A DNA stretch of 64,000 bases from Kitasatospora cineracea (GTDB lineage Bacteria > Actinomycetota > Actinomycetes > Streptomycetales > Streptomycetaceae), in assembly GCF_003751605.1 (NCBI RefSeq), contig NZ_RJVJ01000001.1, forward strand, positions 4,030,001-4,094,000, given 5' to 3'. The notes under the pieces were generated by a model, which was not told where the DNA came from, did not search any database, and saw nothing but the letters and a program-made list of their open reading frames with translations. Shown here in pieces: positions 26,023-33,388 of this stretch. Positions within the stretch are counted from its first letter, which is position 1. The number at the start of each line of letters is the position of its first letter. The translations under genes were made by a program, and so were the position numbers.

Positions 26023-26868
26023 ATGACCACCACGTTGCGGCCCGACGGGCCCGAGGAAGCGGGCGTCGGCGGCGGGCGGACGCAGCGCTGGCACATCATG
26101 GTGAACGGCCGCCGGGCGGGCGGCCTGCGCACCAACGCGTGGGCCCGCACCGGCCAGTACCCCGGCGAGATCTGCGAACTCGAAGTGGCCGAACCGGACC
26201 GCCGCCGCGGCCGCGCTACCGTCGCCGTCCTGGCCGCCGAGGAGGTCCTCCGCTACTGGGGCTGCGCCCGCGCCCAGGTCACCGTCCCGGCCGGGGCCAC
26301 CGTCGCCCTGCACCTCGCGCACACCCTCGGCTACACCGAGCAGATGCGCAACCTCGGCAAGGACCTCGCCCAACTCCCGCCGATACCAGACGGGTTGACG
26401 GACCGTCCGATCACCGCCGAGGAGTACCCGGACTGGCGCCGAGCCGCCGTCGCCGGCTACCGCGAGGAACTGCTCACCGCCGGCCTCGGCCCCGACGAAG
26501 CCACCGCCCGCGCCGAGAACGACCACCGCCGCGCCCTCCCGGTCGGCCCCGGCACCGTCGGCACCGTGCTGCGCCACCTGCTGGACGCCGACGGCCGCGT
26601 CCTCGGCAGCATCTGGGTCACCCTCCACCAGGACCGCCTCCCCGACGGCAGCCCGCTCGCCTGGGTGATGCTGGTCAAGGTCGCCCCCGAGCACCGCGGC
26701 CGGGGCCACGGCCGCACCCTCATGCACATCGCCGAACGCGAGTGCCTGCGGGCCGGCGTCCGCCACCTCGGCCTCAACGTCTTCCGCGACAACGGGGTGG
26801 CGATCGGCCTGTACGAGTCGCTCGGCTACCGGACCACCCGGCACCTGCTCAGCAAACCCCTGGGCTGA
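26023..26868 (+). CDS. Tandem-GNAT N-acetyltransferase
   Basis: A 281-residue protein with two GNAT-like halves. The N-terminal one (about 22-120) keeps the fold (GEICELEVAEPDRRRGRATVAVLAAEEVL) but is less typical. The C-terminal one (about 150-281) has a full acetyl-CoA motif, LVKVAPEHRGRGHGRTLMHIAE, and NVFRDNGVAIGLYESLGY. The N-terminal half may be structural. Substrate unknown. It has a good AAGGGAG ribosome site before ATG 26023. Confidence 0.85.
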   Translation: MTTTLRPDGPEEAGVGGGRTQRWHIMVNGRRAGGLRTNAWARTGQYPGEICELEVAEPDRRRGRATVAVLAAEEVLRYWGCARAQVTVPAGATVALHLAHTLGYTEQMRNLGKDLAQLPPIPDGLTDRPITAEEYPDWRRAAVAGYREELLTAGLGPDEATARAENDHRRALPVGPGTVGTVLRHLLDADGRVLGSIWVTLHQDRLPDGSPLAWVMLVKVAPEHRGRGHGRTLMHIAERECLRAGVRHLGLNVFRDNGVAIGLYESLGYRTTRHLLSKPLG

Positions 26869-26892
26869 CCACCCCGCCGCCCCGGGCCGCCC

Positions 26893-27381
26893 TCAGCTGT
26901 TCAGCAGCTCGACGATCCGCTCCCGCAGCCCCTCCTGCGACTGCCCGCCGTCCAGCCGCTTCCCGGCCACCACGTACGTCGGCGTGCCCTTGACCCCGAT
27001 CGCCCGGCCCTCCGCCACGTCCGAGTCGACCCACAGCATGTGCCGCCCGTCGACCAGCGCGGTGTCCACCTCGTCCGCGTCCACGCCCACCGCACCGGCG
27101 ATCTCCACCAGCACCGGCGCCCCGCCCCGCTCGACGTCCGCCAGCCGCTCCAGCACGGCCTCCACGAACTCCCAGCCGCGCCCCTGCTCGAACGCCTCCG
27201 CCGCCGCCTCGGCCGCCGGGTACGCGTACTTGTGCTTCTCCAGCGGGAAGTGCCGCAGCTCGACGGTCAGCGCGTCGCCGAACCGCTCCCGCAGCGCCCG
27301 GACGTCGTCCAGCGCGGTACGGCAGTCGGGGCACAGCAGGTCGCACCAGAACTCGACACGGGGCAGCGAGGAATCACTCAT
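26893..27381 (-). CDS. DsbA-family thiol-disulfide oxidoreductase-like protein
   Basis: A 162-residue thioredoxin-fold protein with the redox motif CPDC at residues 17-20 (preceded by another Cys, C13). It also has a helical insert rich in Ala/Glu and the cis-proline motif KGTPTYVV. No signal peptide, so it probably acts in the cytosol, unlike classical DsbA. This matches the DsbA/FrnE-like two-domain group. Its 3' end is 24 nt from the convergent GNAT gene. Confidence 0.85.
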   Translation of the reverse strand: MSDSSLPRVEFWCDLLCPDCRTALDDVRALRERFGDALTVELRHFPLEKHKYAYPAAEAAAEAFEQGRGWEFVEAVLERLADVERGGAPVLVEIAGAVGVDADEVDTALVDGRHMLWVDSDVAEGRAIGVKGTPTYVVAGKRLDGGQSQEGLRERIVELLNS

Positions 27382-27425
27382 GCCGCCAAGTCTCCCAGGT
27401 CGGCGGCGCCCCGCCGACCGCCGCC

Positions 27426-28019
27426 TCAGCGCCCCGGGGCCGGCACCGCCTCCGCCTCGGCCGCGGCCTCCGCCGAGCGCTGCCGGGCCCGGTACGCGGC
27501 GACGTGCAGCCGGTTGCCGCAGGTGCGGCTGTCGCAGTAGCGGCGCGAGCGGTTGCGGGACAGGTCGACGAAGACCCGGGCGCAGCTCGGCGCCTCGCAG
27601 CGGCGCAGCCGCTCCAGCTCGCCGGCCATCACGATGAACGCCAGCGCCATGCTCAGCTCGGCGGCCAGGTGCCGGCCGATCGCGGCGTGCGGGGCGAAGT
27701 AGTGGATGTGCCAGCCGTGGTGGTCGTGGTTGGTCAGCCGGGGCGTGGTCCCGGCCTCCGCGACCAGGGCGTTCACCAGCCCGGCGGCCCGCTCGACCGA
27801 CCCGGCCGAGAACACCTCGCGCAGCCGGGAGCGCAGCTCGTGCACGGCGGCCAGGTCCGCCGGACCGAGCGAGTCGATCTCGCTGATCTCCTGCCGGACC
27901 ACGAACGCGCTCAGCGCCGCCACGTCGGGCAGCTGTTCGCTGCCGCACGCCTCCGGCGCCGTGTTCAGCAGCTCCACCAGGATGCTCAGCGCGCACTCGG
28001 TGTCATGGGTGATCAGCAC
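27426..28019 (-). CDS. ABATE/CGNR zinc-finger protein
   Basis: A 197-residue protein of the CGNR family. The N-terminal ABATE-type helical domain is followed by a zinc-binding C-terminal motif with Cys in RRCEAPSCARVFVD, then RRYCDSRTCGNR. Family members are thought to be stress-linked transcription regulators; no target is known. GTG 28019 is preferred because GAGGAG lies 8 nt upstream, although the frame stays open to 28067. Confidence 0.83.
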   Translation of the reverse strand: MLITHDTECALSILVELLNTAPEACGSEQLPDVAALSAFVVRQEISEIDSLGPADLAAVHELRSRLREVFSAGSVERAAGLVNALVAEAGTTPRLTNHDHHGWHIHYFAPHAAIGRHLAAELSMALAFIVMAGELERLRRCEAPSCARVFVDLSRNRSRRYCDSRTCGNRLHVAAYRARQRSAEAAAEAEAVPAPGR

Positions 28020-28301
28020 GTGGGGGCTCCTCACGCGGCGCCGGCCGGGGGCCGTCGCGTCGGTCATCGCGCGCCGACTCTACCGGCCCGGGCCGTCACC
28101 GGGGCGGGTGCGCGGGCCGGGACGTGACCAGGCCGTGACGTGAGGCGACCGGATCCGACCGCACGCGGCCCGGACCCGGACGTGACTGGGCCCCGGGCGT
28201 CTGCTCCGGTGGGAGGGACGCCCGGGGCCGGCCCCGAGGCCGCCGTGGCGGCTGCGAGCTGCGACCGTGCCCCCGAGTAGGACGGTGCGCATCGAGGCGT
28301 T

Positions 28302-28323
28302 CCCGCCGCCGCGCGACGGCGGG
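28302..28323 (-). terminator. Weak hairpin downstream of ssgB
   Basis: A 7-bp stem CCCGCCG/CGGCGGG about 20 nt after the ssgB stop, no U-tract. Confidence 0.4.
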
Positions 28324-28340
28324 CCGTACTCGTTCGGGGT

Positions 28341-28754
28341 TCAGTTCTCGGCGAGGATGTGGGAAAGCTCCCGGTCGAGGTCGAAGTGACGGTGTTCGGT
28401 GCCGGGGGGCACCGCGGCGTCCGTCCGCTTGAGGAAGGACTCAAGCGCCCGGGCCGGGGCTTCCAGCAGGGCCTCTCCTTCCGGAGAGCTCAGGGCGATG
28501 CAAACCACGCCTTGACCGTGGCTGCGGGACGGCCACACCCGGACGTCGCCGGTACCGGTCGGTCGGTGCAGCCCCTCCGCGAGGAGGTCGCGGGCGAACA
28601 CCCACTCCACGGTCTCGTCTGCTCCGGTGTGGAACGTCGCGTGCACGGCATAGGGGTCGGCAGTGTCGTAGCGCAGGCCCGCGGGGACGGGCAGTGACGA
28701 CTCGCTGGACACGATGAGGCGCAGGTGCAGCTCGCAGCTGACCGTGGTGTTCAT
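28341..28754 (-). CDS. ssgB: Sporulation-specific cell division protein SsgB
   Basis: A 137-residue SsgA-like protein (MNTTVSCELHLRLIV..., YAVHATFHTGADETVEWVFARDLL, VRVWPSRSHGQGVVCIALSSPEGEALLEAP). In streptomycetes SsgB, placed by SsgA, recruits FtsZ to future septum sites in aerial hyphae, so it acts at the cytosolic membrane face. The start at 28754 matches the standard length; the upstream frame to 28820 has no homology. An AAAGG purine stretch lies upstream. This gene is the main taxonomic marker of the window. Confidence 0.95.
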   Translation of the reverse strand: MNTTVSCELHLRLIVSSESSLPVPAGLRYDTADPYAVHATFHTGADETVEWVFARDLLAEGLHRPTGTGDVRVWPSRSHGQGVVCIALSSPEGEALLEAPARALESFLKRTDAAVPPGTEHRHFDLDRELSHILAEN

Positions 28755-29160
28755 AAGCGCCAGGGCCTTTCGCTCAGTGTGCGCTCGGGGAATCGCACGT
28801 CGGCGAACGGACCATCCCACCTGAAAGCCCGGTGTAAACCCGTCTGTCCCGATTCCGGTGCGAGTCGTACCCCTTCCGGCGCATTGCGGAATCCCCCGGC
28901 CGGTCCGGTCGCCCGAGCGGCGGGCCGGTAACGGCAGGGCATTACCGGGGGTCGCACCGGGGCGGCCGCGGCGGGACTGGAGGAACCCACGAACCTGGCC
29001 CGGCGCGCGCCCGGCCGGCCCCCGTCCGGCCCGGCCCGGCGGCCGCCCCGACTGGGGGCGTCACTCGGCGTGCCCGGCCCGCGCCGCTGGTCGGGACGGT
29101 CGGGCGGGGGCCGGCCCCGGAGGCGGGGGAGCGGGGCGGGCGCGGCGGTGGCGAGGGTGT
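28755..29160. other. Intergenic region between ssgB and the tRNA-Val genes
   Basis: About 400 bp without a credible gene. It must contain the ssgB promoter, which in streptomycetes is under developmental sigma factors; no consensus could be assigned with confidence. Confidence 0.5.
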
Positions 29161-29190
29161 TCGGAGCACCCGCGCGGATGGGGTAATGTT
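29161..29190 (+). promoter_or_regulatory. Promoter of the first tRNA-Val(CAC) gene
   Basis: TTCGGA (29161-29166) and TAATGT (29185-29190), 18-bp spacer, 13 nt before the tRNA. Confidence 0.6.
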
Positions 29191-29203
29191 TTCCCTGCAC
29201 CCG

Positions 29204-29275
29204 GGCGATTAGCTCAGCGGGAGAGCACTTCGTTCACACCGAAGGGGTCACTGGTTCGATCCCAGTATCGCCCAC
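29204..29275 (+). tRNA. tRNA-Val (CAC), copy 1
   Basis: A 72-nt cloverleaf with acceptor GGGCGAT/ATCGCCC, anticodon loop TTCACAC (CAC), discriminator A, CCA not encoded. Confidence 0.97.
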
Positions 29276-29286
29276 CGGAATGCACA

Positions 29287-29334
29287 GGCGTAGGGCTCCG
29301 ACTTGTTTATCAGGTCGGGGCCCTACGCCTTTTC
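29287..29334 (+). terminator. Terminator of tRNA-Val copy 1
   Basis: A 17-bp stem with one G-U pair (29287-29303 with 29315-29331), then TTTT: one of the few classical rho-independent signals in the window. Confidence 0.9.
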
Positions 29335-29414
29335 CGCGTACCGGGCGCCGAGTTCTGACGGCCATTCAACGTGCCGTCCCGGAACGGGAACTGGGGGACC
29401 GTCCGGGGAACGGA

Positions 29415-29445
29415 TTGTGAACCGGGGCCCAAGTGGTGCTACAGT
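29415..29445 (+). promoter_or_regulatory. Promoter of the second tRNA-Val(CAC) gene
   Basis: TTGTGA (29415-29420) and TACAGT (29440-29445), 19-bp spacer, 14 nt before the tRNA. Confidence 0.5.
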
Positions 29446-29459
29446 TCTTCTCGTTGCCC

Positions 29460-29531
29460 GGGCGATTAGCTCAGCGGGAGAGCACTTCGTTCACACCGAA
29501 GGGGTCACTGGTTCGATCCCAGTATCGCCCA
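29460..29531 (+). tRNA. tRNA-Val (CAC), copy 2
   Basis: Identical in all 72 positions to copy 1, 184 nt downstream, but with its own promoter and terminator. Confidence 0.97.
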
Positions 29532-29542
29532 CCGAGCACCAA

Positions 29543-29582
29543 CCGCAGGCCCCGACCACGCTGTCGGGGCCTGCGGCGTTTC
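29543..29582 (+). terminator. Terminator of tRNA-Val copy 2
   Basis: A 14-bp perfect stem (29543-29556 with 29563-29576), 6-nt loop, then CGTTTCT. Confidence 0.85.
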
Positions 29583-29608
29583 TCGGGCCGGGCGGTCCCG
29601 ACGGGGCG

Positions 29609-30382
29609 TCAGGCCGCCAACTCGCAGGCGTGGCCCGGCTCCAGGCGCTCGCCGCAGTGGCAGCGGGCCGGGCGCATCGGCCAGGCCGTGTCCACCCGCT
29701 CCGGGGTGCCCGCGCGCTCGAACCACCGCTCCAGGCCGCGGGCCTGCGCCGCGTGCCACACCGCCTGCCGCAGGTGCAGCTCGGCCGGCGTCAGCGCACC
29801 GAGGCGCGCCTCGTGCCGGGAGGCCACCGCGCGCACCAGGTCCATCGCCGCCAGCGCGTCCGCCGCCGCGTCGTGCGCGCCCACCAGCGAGACCCCGTAG
29901 TGCGCGCACAGGTCGGTCAGCGTGCGGCGGCCCTTGCGGTAGCGGTCCACCTGTTTGTCCAGCACCCGTGGGTCGAGCACCAGCAGCTCCGCGCCGCCCA
30001 GCACCTCCGGCAGCGAACCCGCCCCGTGCCGGCGCAACTCCCGGTCCAGCAGCGTCAGATCGTACGGAGCGTTCATCACCACCAGCGGCACGCCCGCCCG
30101 GGACTGCTCGGCCAGGGCCAGCGCCACCTCCACCGCGACCGCCCGCGGCGGCCGGCCGTGCGCCCGCACCTGTTCGTCCGAGATGCCGTGCACCGCGCGG
30201 GCCGGCTCCGGGATCGGCACCCCCGGGTTCGCCAGCCACGTCCGGACGGCGGCCTCCCGGCCCGGTGCGGGCTGCACCACCAGGGCGGCCGAAACGATTC
30301 TGTCCCGCTCGACGTCGACACCCGTGGTCTCGGTGTCGAAGGACGCCAGCGGGCCGCGGTACCAGGAACGGATCTGCTGCAT
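29609..30382 (-). CDS. DnaQ-like 3'-5' exonuclease
   Basis: A 257-residue DEDDh-type exonuclease. Exo I is FDTETTG (Asp16, Glu18), Exo II lies in VVMNAPYDLTLLDREL (Asp), and Exo III is GAHDAAADALAAM (His and Asp). It removes 3' nucleotides from DNA or RNA; it resembles stand-alone proofreading-type nucleases rather than the Pol III epsilon subunit. The C-terminal third (about 190-257) includes a Cys-x-Cys (ARCHCGERLEPGHAC) that may bind metal. It is divergent from thrS, with a 259-bp gap holding the thrS promoter. Confidence 0.9.
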   Translation of the reverse strand: MQQIRSWYRGPLASFDTETTGVDVERDRIVSAALVVQPAPGREAAVRTWLANPGVPIPEPARAVHGISDEQVRAHGRPPRAVAVEVALALAEQSRAGVPLVVMNAPYDLTLLDRELRRHGAGSLPEVLGGAELLVLDPRVLDKQVDRYRKGRRTLTDLCAHYGVSLVGAHDAAADALAAMDLVRAVASRHEARLGALTPAELHLRQAVWHAAQARGLERWFERAGTPERVDTAWPMRPARCHCGERLEPGHACELAA

Positions 30383-30591
30383 GACGCCCCCTCAGACGCC
30401 GCACGGTCCTTGCCGGGCGGCCGCTGCCACCGAGGACCGGTGCAGCGGCAGCGCCGTGCAGGAGTGATACCGCACTTGGCGGGCGGCCAACCGTCCCGGC
30501 GGCCGGATCGTCGCGGAACGTGACCGGGCGATCACCCGGGCCGCGACCGGGCCTTGGCGACGGGGACGCGGCCCGGCTCGGTACCATGCAC

Positions 30592-30613
30592 GGTGCAGCG
30601 GTTCTGCTGCACC
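30592..30613 (+). other. Hairpin in the thrS 5' region
   Basis: An 8-bp stem GGTGCAGC/GCTGCACC with a 6-nt loop, 28 nt before the thrS GTG and 4 nt after a TACCAT -10 candidate (30582-30587). No T-box features were seen. Confidence 0.4.
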
Positions 30614-30641
30614 ACGGTAGCCAGAACGTCAGGAGAGACCG

Positions 30642-32620
30642 GTGACGGACGTCCGGATCATCATCAACCGCGAACCCGATCGGGAAGAGCGCGTGGTGAC
30701 CACGGGCACTACGGCCGCCGAGCTCTTCGCCGACGACCGCGCCGTGATCGCCGCCCGGGTCGGCGGCCAGCTCAAGGACCTCGCCTACGCCGTCCGGGAC
30801 GGCGACGAGGTCGAACCCGTCGTGATCTCCAGCCCCGACGGCCTCGACATCCTGCGGCACTCCACCGCCCACGTGATGGCCCAGGCCGTCCAGCAGGTCT
30901 TCCCCGAGGCCAAGCTCGGCATCGGCCCGCCCGTCCGGGACGGCTTCTACTACGACTTCGACGTCGAGCGGCCGTTCCAGCCGGACGACCTCAAGACCAT
31001 CGAGAAGAAGATGCAGGAGATCATCAAGCGGGGGCAGAAGTTCTCCCGCCGCGTGGTCACCGACGAGGCCGCCCGCGAGGAGCTCGCCAAGGAGCCCTAC
31101 AAGCTCGAACTGATCGGCCTCAAGGGCTCGGCCGCCACGGCCGGCGAGGGCGCCGACGTCGAGGTCGGCGCCGGCGAGCTCACCATCTACGACAACCTCG
31201 ACCCGAAGACCGGCGAGCTCTGCTGGGGCGACCTCTGCCGCGGCCCGCACCTGCCCAGCACCCGGCACATCCCGGCGTTCAAGCTGATGCGCTCGGCCGC
31301 CGCCTACTGGCGCGGCAGCGAGAAGAACCCCATGCTGCAGCGCCTCTACGGCACCGCGTGGCCCACCAAGGACGAGCTCAAGGCCCACCTCGACTTCCTC
31401 GAGGAGGCCGCCAAGCGCGACCACCGCAAGCTCGGCAACGAACTCGACCTGTTCTCGATCCCCGAGCAGATCGGCTCCGGCCTCGCCGTCTTCCACCCCA
31501 AGGGCGGCATCATCCGCCGCACCATGGAGGACTACTCGCGCAAGCGGCACGAGGAGGAGGGCTACGAGTTCGTCTACACCCCGCACGCCACCAAGGGAAG
31601 CTGTTCGAGACCAGCGGCCACCTCGACTGGTACGCCGACGGCATGTACCCCCCCATGCAGCTGGACGAGGGCGTCGACTACTACCTCAAGCCGATGAACT
31701 GCCCGATGCACAACCTGATCTTCGACGCGCGCGGCCGCTCCTACCGCGAACTGCCGCTGCGCCTCTTCGAGTTCGGGACGGTCTACCGCTACGAGAAGTC
31801 CGGCGTCGTGCACGGCCTGACCCGCGCCCGCGGCTTCACCCAGGACGACGCGCACATCTACTGCACCCGCGAGCAGATGGCCGACGAGCTGGACCGCACG
31901 CTGACCTTCGTGCTGGACCTGCTGCGCGACTACGGCCTGAACGACTTCTACCTGGAGCTGTCCACCAAGGACCCGGAGAAGTTCGTCGGCAGCGACGAGG
32001 ACTGGGAGGAGGCCACCGCCGTCCTCGCCAGCGTGGCCGAGAAGCAGGGCCTGCCGCTGGTGCCGGACCCGGGCGGCGCGGCCTTCTACGGCCCGAAGAT
32101 CTCGGTGCAGGCGCGGGACGCGATCGGCCGGACCTGGCAGATGTCGACCGTGCAGCTGGACTTCAACCTGCCGAACCGCTTCGACCTGGAGTACACCGCG
32201 GCGGACGGCTCGCGGCAGCGGCCGGTCATGATCCACCGGGCGCTGTTCGGCTCGATCGAGCGCTTCTTCGCGGTGCTGCTGGAGCACTACGCGGGCGCCA
32301 TGCCGCCGTGGCTGGCCCCGGTCACCGTCACCGGCATCCCGATCACCGACGAGCACGTGCCGTACCTGCTGGACGTGGCGGCCGAGCTGAAGAAGCACGG
32401 GATCCGGGTCGAGGTCGACACCTCGGACGACCGGATGCAGAAGAAGATCAGGAACGCGCAGCGCAGCAAGGTGCCGTTCATGCTGATCGCGGGCAACGAT
32501 GACGTCGAGGCGGGTGCGGTGTCGTTCCGCTACCGCAGCGGCGAGCAGAAGAACGGCGTGCCCCGTGACCAGGCGATCGCCGAGATCGTTGAAGCGGTAC
32601 GGAGTCGGGTACAGGTCTGA
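30642..32620 (+). pseudogene. thrS: Threonyl-tRNA synthetase, complete but split by a one-base frameshift at ~31598
   Basis: Charges tRNA-Thr; normally essential. From GTG 30642 the frame gives TGS, editing ([30 protein letters not shown]) and the start of the catalytic domain through YTPHATKG, then goes out of frame and stops at 31697. The remainder continues in the -1 frame as [20 protein letters not shown], through class II motifs 2 and 3 and the anticodon-binding domain, to the stop at 32620. One base is missing after AAGGG (31595-31597); adding it restores a ~660-residue enzyme. An essential gene with everything else intact argues for a sequencing indel. Confidence 0.93.
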
Positions 32621-32621
32621 C

Positions 32622-32711
32622 GTATTCCCCGCGAAGGCGGGGGTGGTCCGAAGATTCGGAAGGCGCACAAGACCAAGGTGCCGTAGGACCCGCGGCCGCG
32701 GGTGAGTGCGG
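32622..32711 (+). CRISPR. Solitary type I-E CRISPR-like repeat with a degenerate second copy 61 nt later
   Basis: The 29-nt sequence at 32622-32650 begins GTATTCCCCGCG, has a palindromic CCCCGC...GCGGGG core, and ends TGGTCCG. Compared from memory with the E. coli type I-E repeat it matches 20 of 29 positions, including TTCCCCGCG, GCGGGG and the terminal CCG. A second copy at 32683-32711 matches the first at 18 of 29 positions, exactly 61 nt (29 + a 32-nt spacer) downstream, the type I-E period. It starts 2 nt after the thrS stop and its second copy runs into a terminator hairpin. No cas genes are in the window. A chance palindrome is possible. Confidence 0.5.
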
Positions 32712-32742
32712 GGCGGCCTCCTTCGGGAGGGCGCCCCGCACT
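32705..32742 (+). terminator. Hairpin terminator after thrS
   Basis: Stem AGTGCGGGGCG (32705-32715) with its complement at 32732-32742, extended inside by CCTCC-TTCG-GGAGG. Overlaps the degenerate repeat copy. Confidence 0.75.
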
Positions 32743-32766
32743 GCTCTGTTCGTGGGCCGTGGCGCT

Positions 32767-32772
32767 TATGCT
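32767..32772 (+). promoter_or_regulatory. -10 box of the HIT gene
   Basis: TATGCT 7 nt before ATG 32780, with no Shine-Dalgarno sequence: probable leaderless transcript. Confidence 0.5.
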
Positions 32773-32779
32773 GGCGGGC

Positions 32780-33325
32780 ATGACGAGTGAGCCGGAACTG
32801 CAGCGGGGCGTGGGGGAGCCGGACGGCTTCCGTCGCCTGTGGACACCCCACCGGATGGCGTACATCCAGGGCGAGAACAAGCCCACCGGGCCGGCTCCCG
32901 ACGACGGTTGTCCGTTCTGCTCGATCCCGAAGCTGAGCGACGAGGACGGGCTGATCGTGCAGCGCGGCGAGTCGGTGTTCGCGGTGCTGAACCTCTACCC
33001 GTACAACGGCGGGCACTTGATGGTGGTGCCGTACCGGCACGTCGCGGACTACACCGAGCTGGACGGGCCGGAGACGGCCGAGCTGGGGGAGTTCACCAAG
33101 AAGGCGATGACGGCGCTGCGGGCGGCGTCGGGGGCGCACGGGTTCAACATCGGGATGAACCAGGGGGCGGCCGCGGGGGCCGGGATCGCCGCGCACCTGC
33201 ACCAGCACGTGGTGCCGCGCTGGGGCGGGGACACGAACTTCATGCCGGTGGTGGGGCAGACCAAGGTGCTGCCGCAGCTGCTGGCGGACACCCGGAAGAT
33301 GCTGTCCGAGGTGTGGCCGGTCTGA
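32780..33325 (+). CDS. HIT-family hydrolase/phosphorylase (Rv2613c-like)
   Basis: A 181-residue histidine-triad protein. The nucleotide-binding triad is HLHQHVVPRW (His139, His141, His143), with a zinc-type CPFC (44-47) and the N-terminal substrate segment NLYPYNGGHLMVVPYRH. Its mycobacterial counterpart, in the same thrS-HIT-pgsA context, is a diadenosine tetraphosphate (Ap4A) phosphorylase, so that role is likely by family and synteny. ATG 32780 is preferred to the upstream open frame because of the -10 box just before it. Confidence 0.9.
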   Translation: MTSEPELQRGVGEPDGFRRLWTPHRMAYIQGENKPTGPAPDDGCPFCSIPKLSDEDGLIVQRGESVFAVLNLYPYNGGHLMVVPYRHVADYTELDGPETAELGEFTKKAMTALRAASGAHGFNIGMNQGAAAGAGIAAHLHQHVVPRWGGDTNFMPVVGQTKVLPQLLADTRKMLSEVWPV

Positions 33326-33388
33326 CAGCGGCTCAGGGGCGTGCGGGAGGGTTCCCGCACGCCCCTGCTGCTCGTGCGGCGGGCCCGG

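Noticed and set aside
30560-30641. T-box upstream of thrS
   Set aside because: Only a short hairpin present; no T-box conserved sequence or specifier stem.
32581-33208. Minus-strand ORFs over thrS-HIT containing DHPRLRGE and TTPAFAGNT
   Set aside because: Not genes: these peptides are the usual translations of a CRISPR repeat and support the repeat instead.
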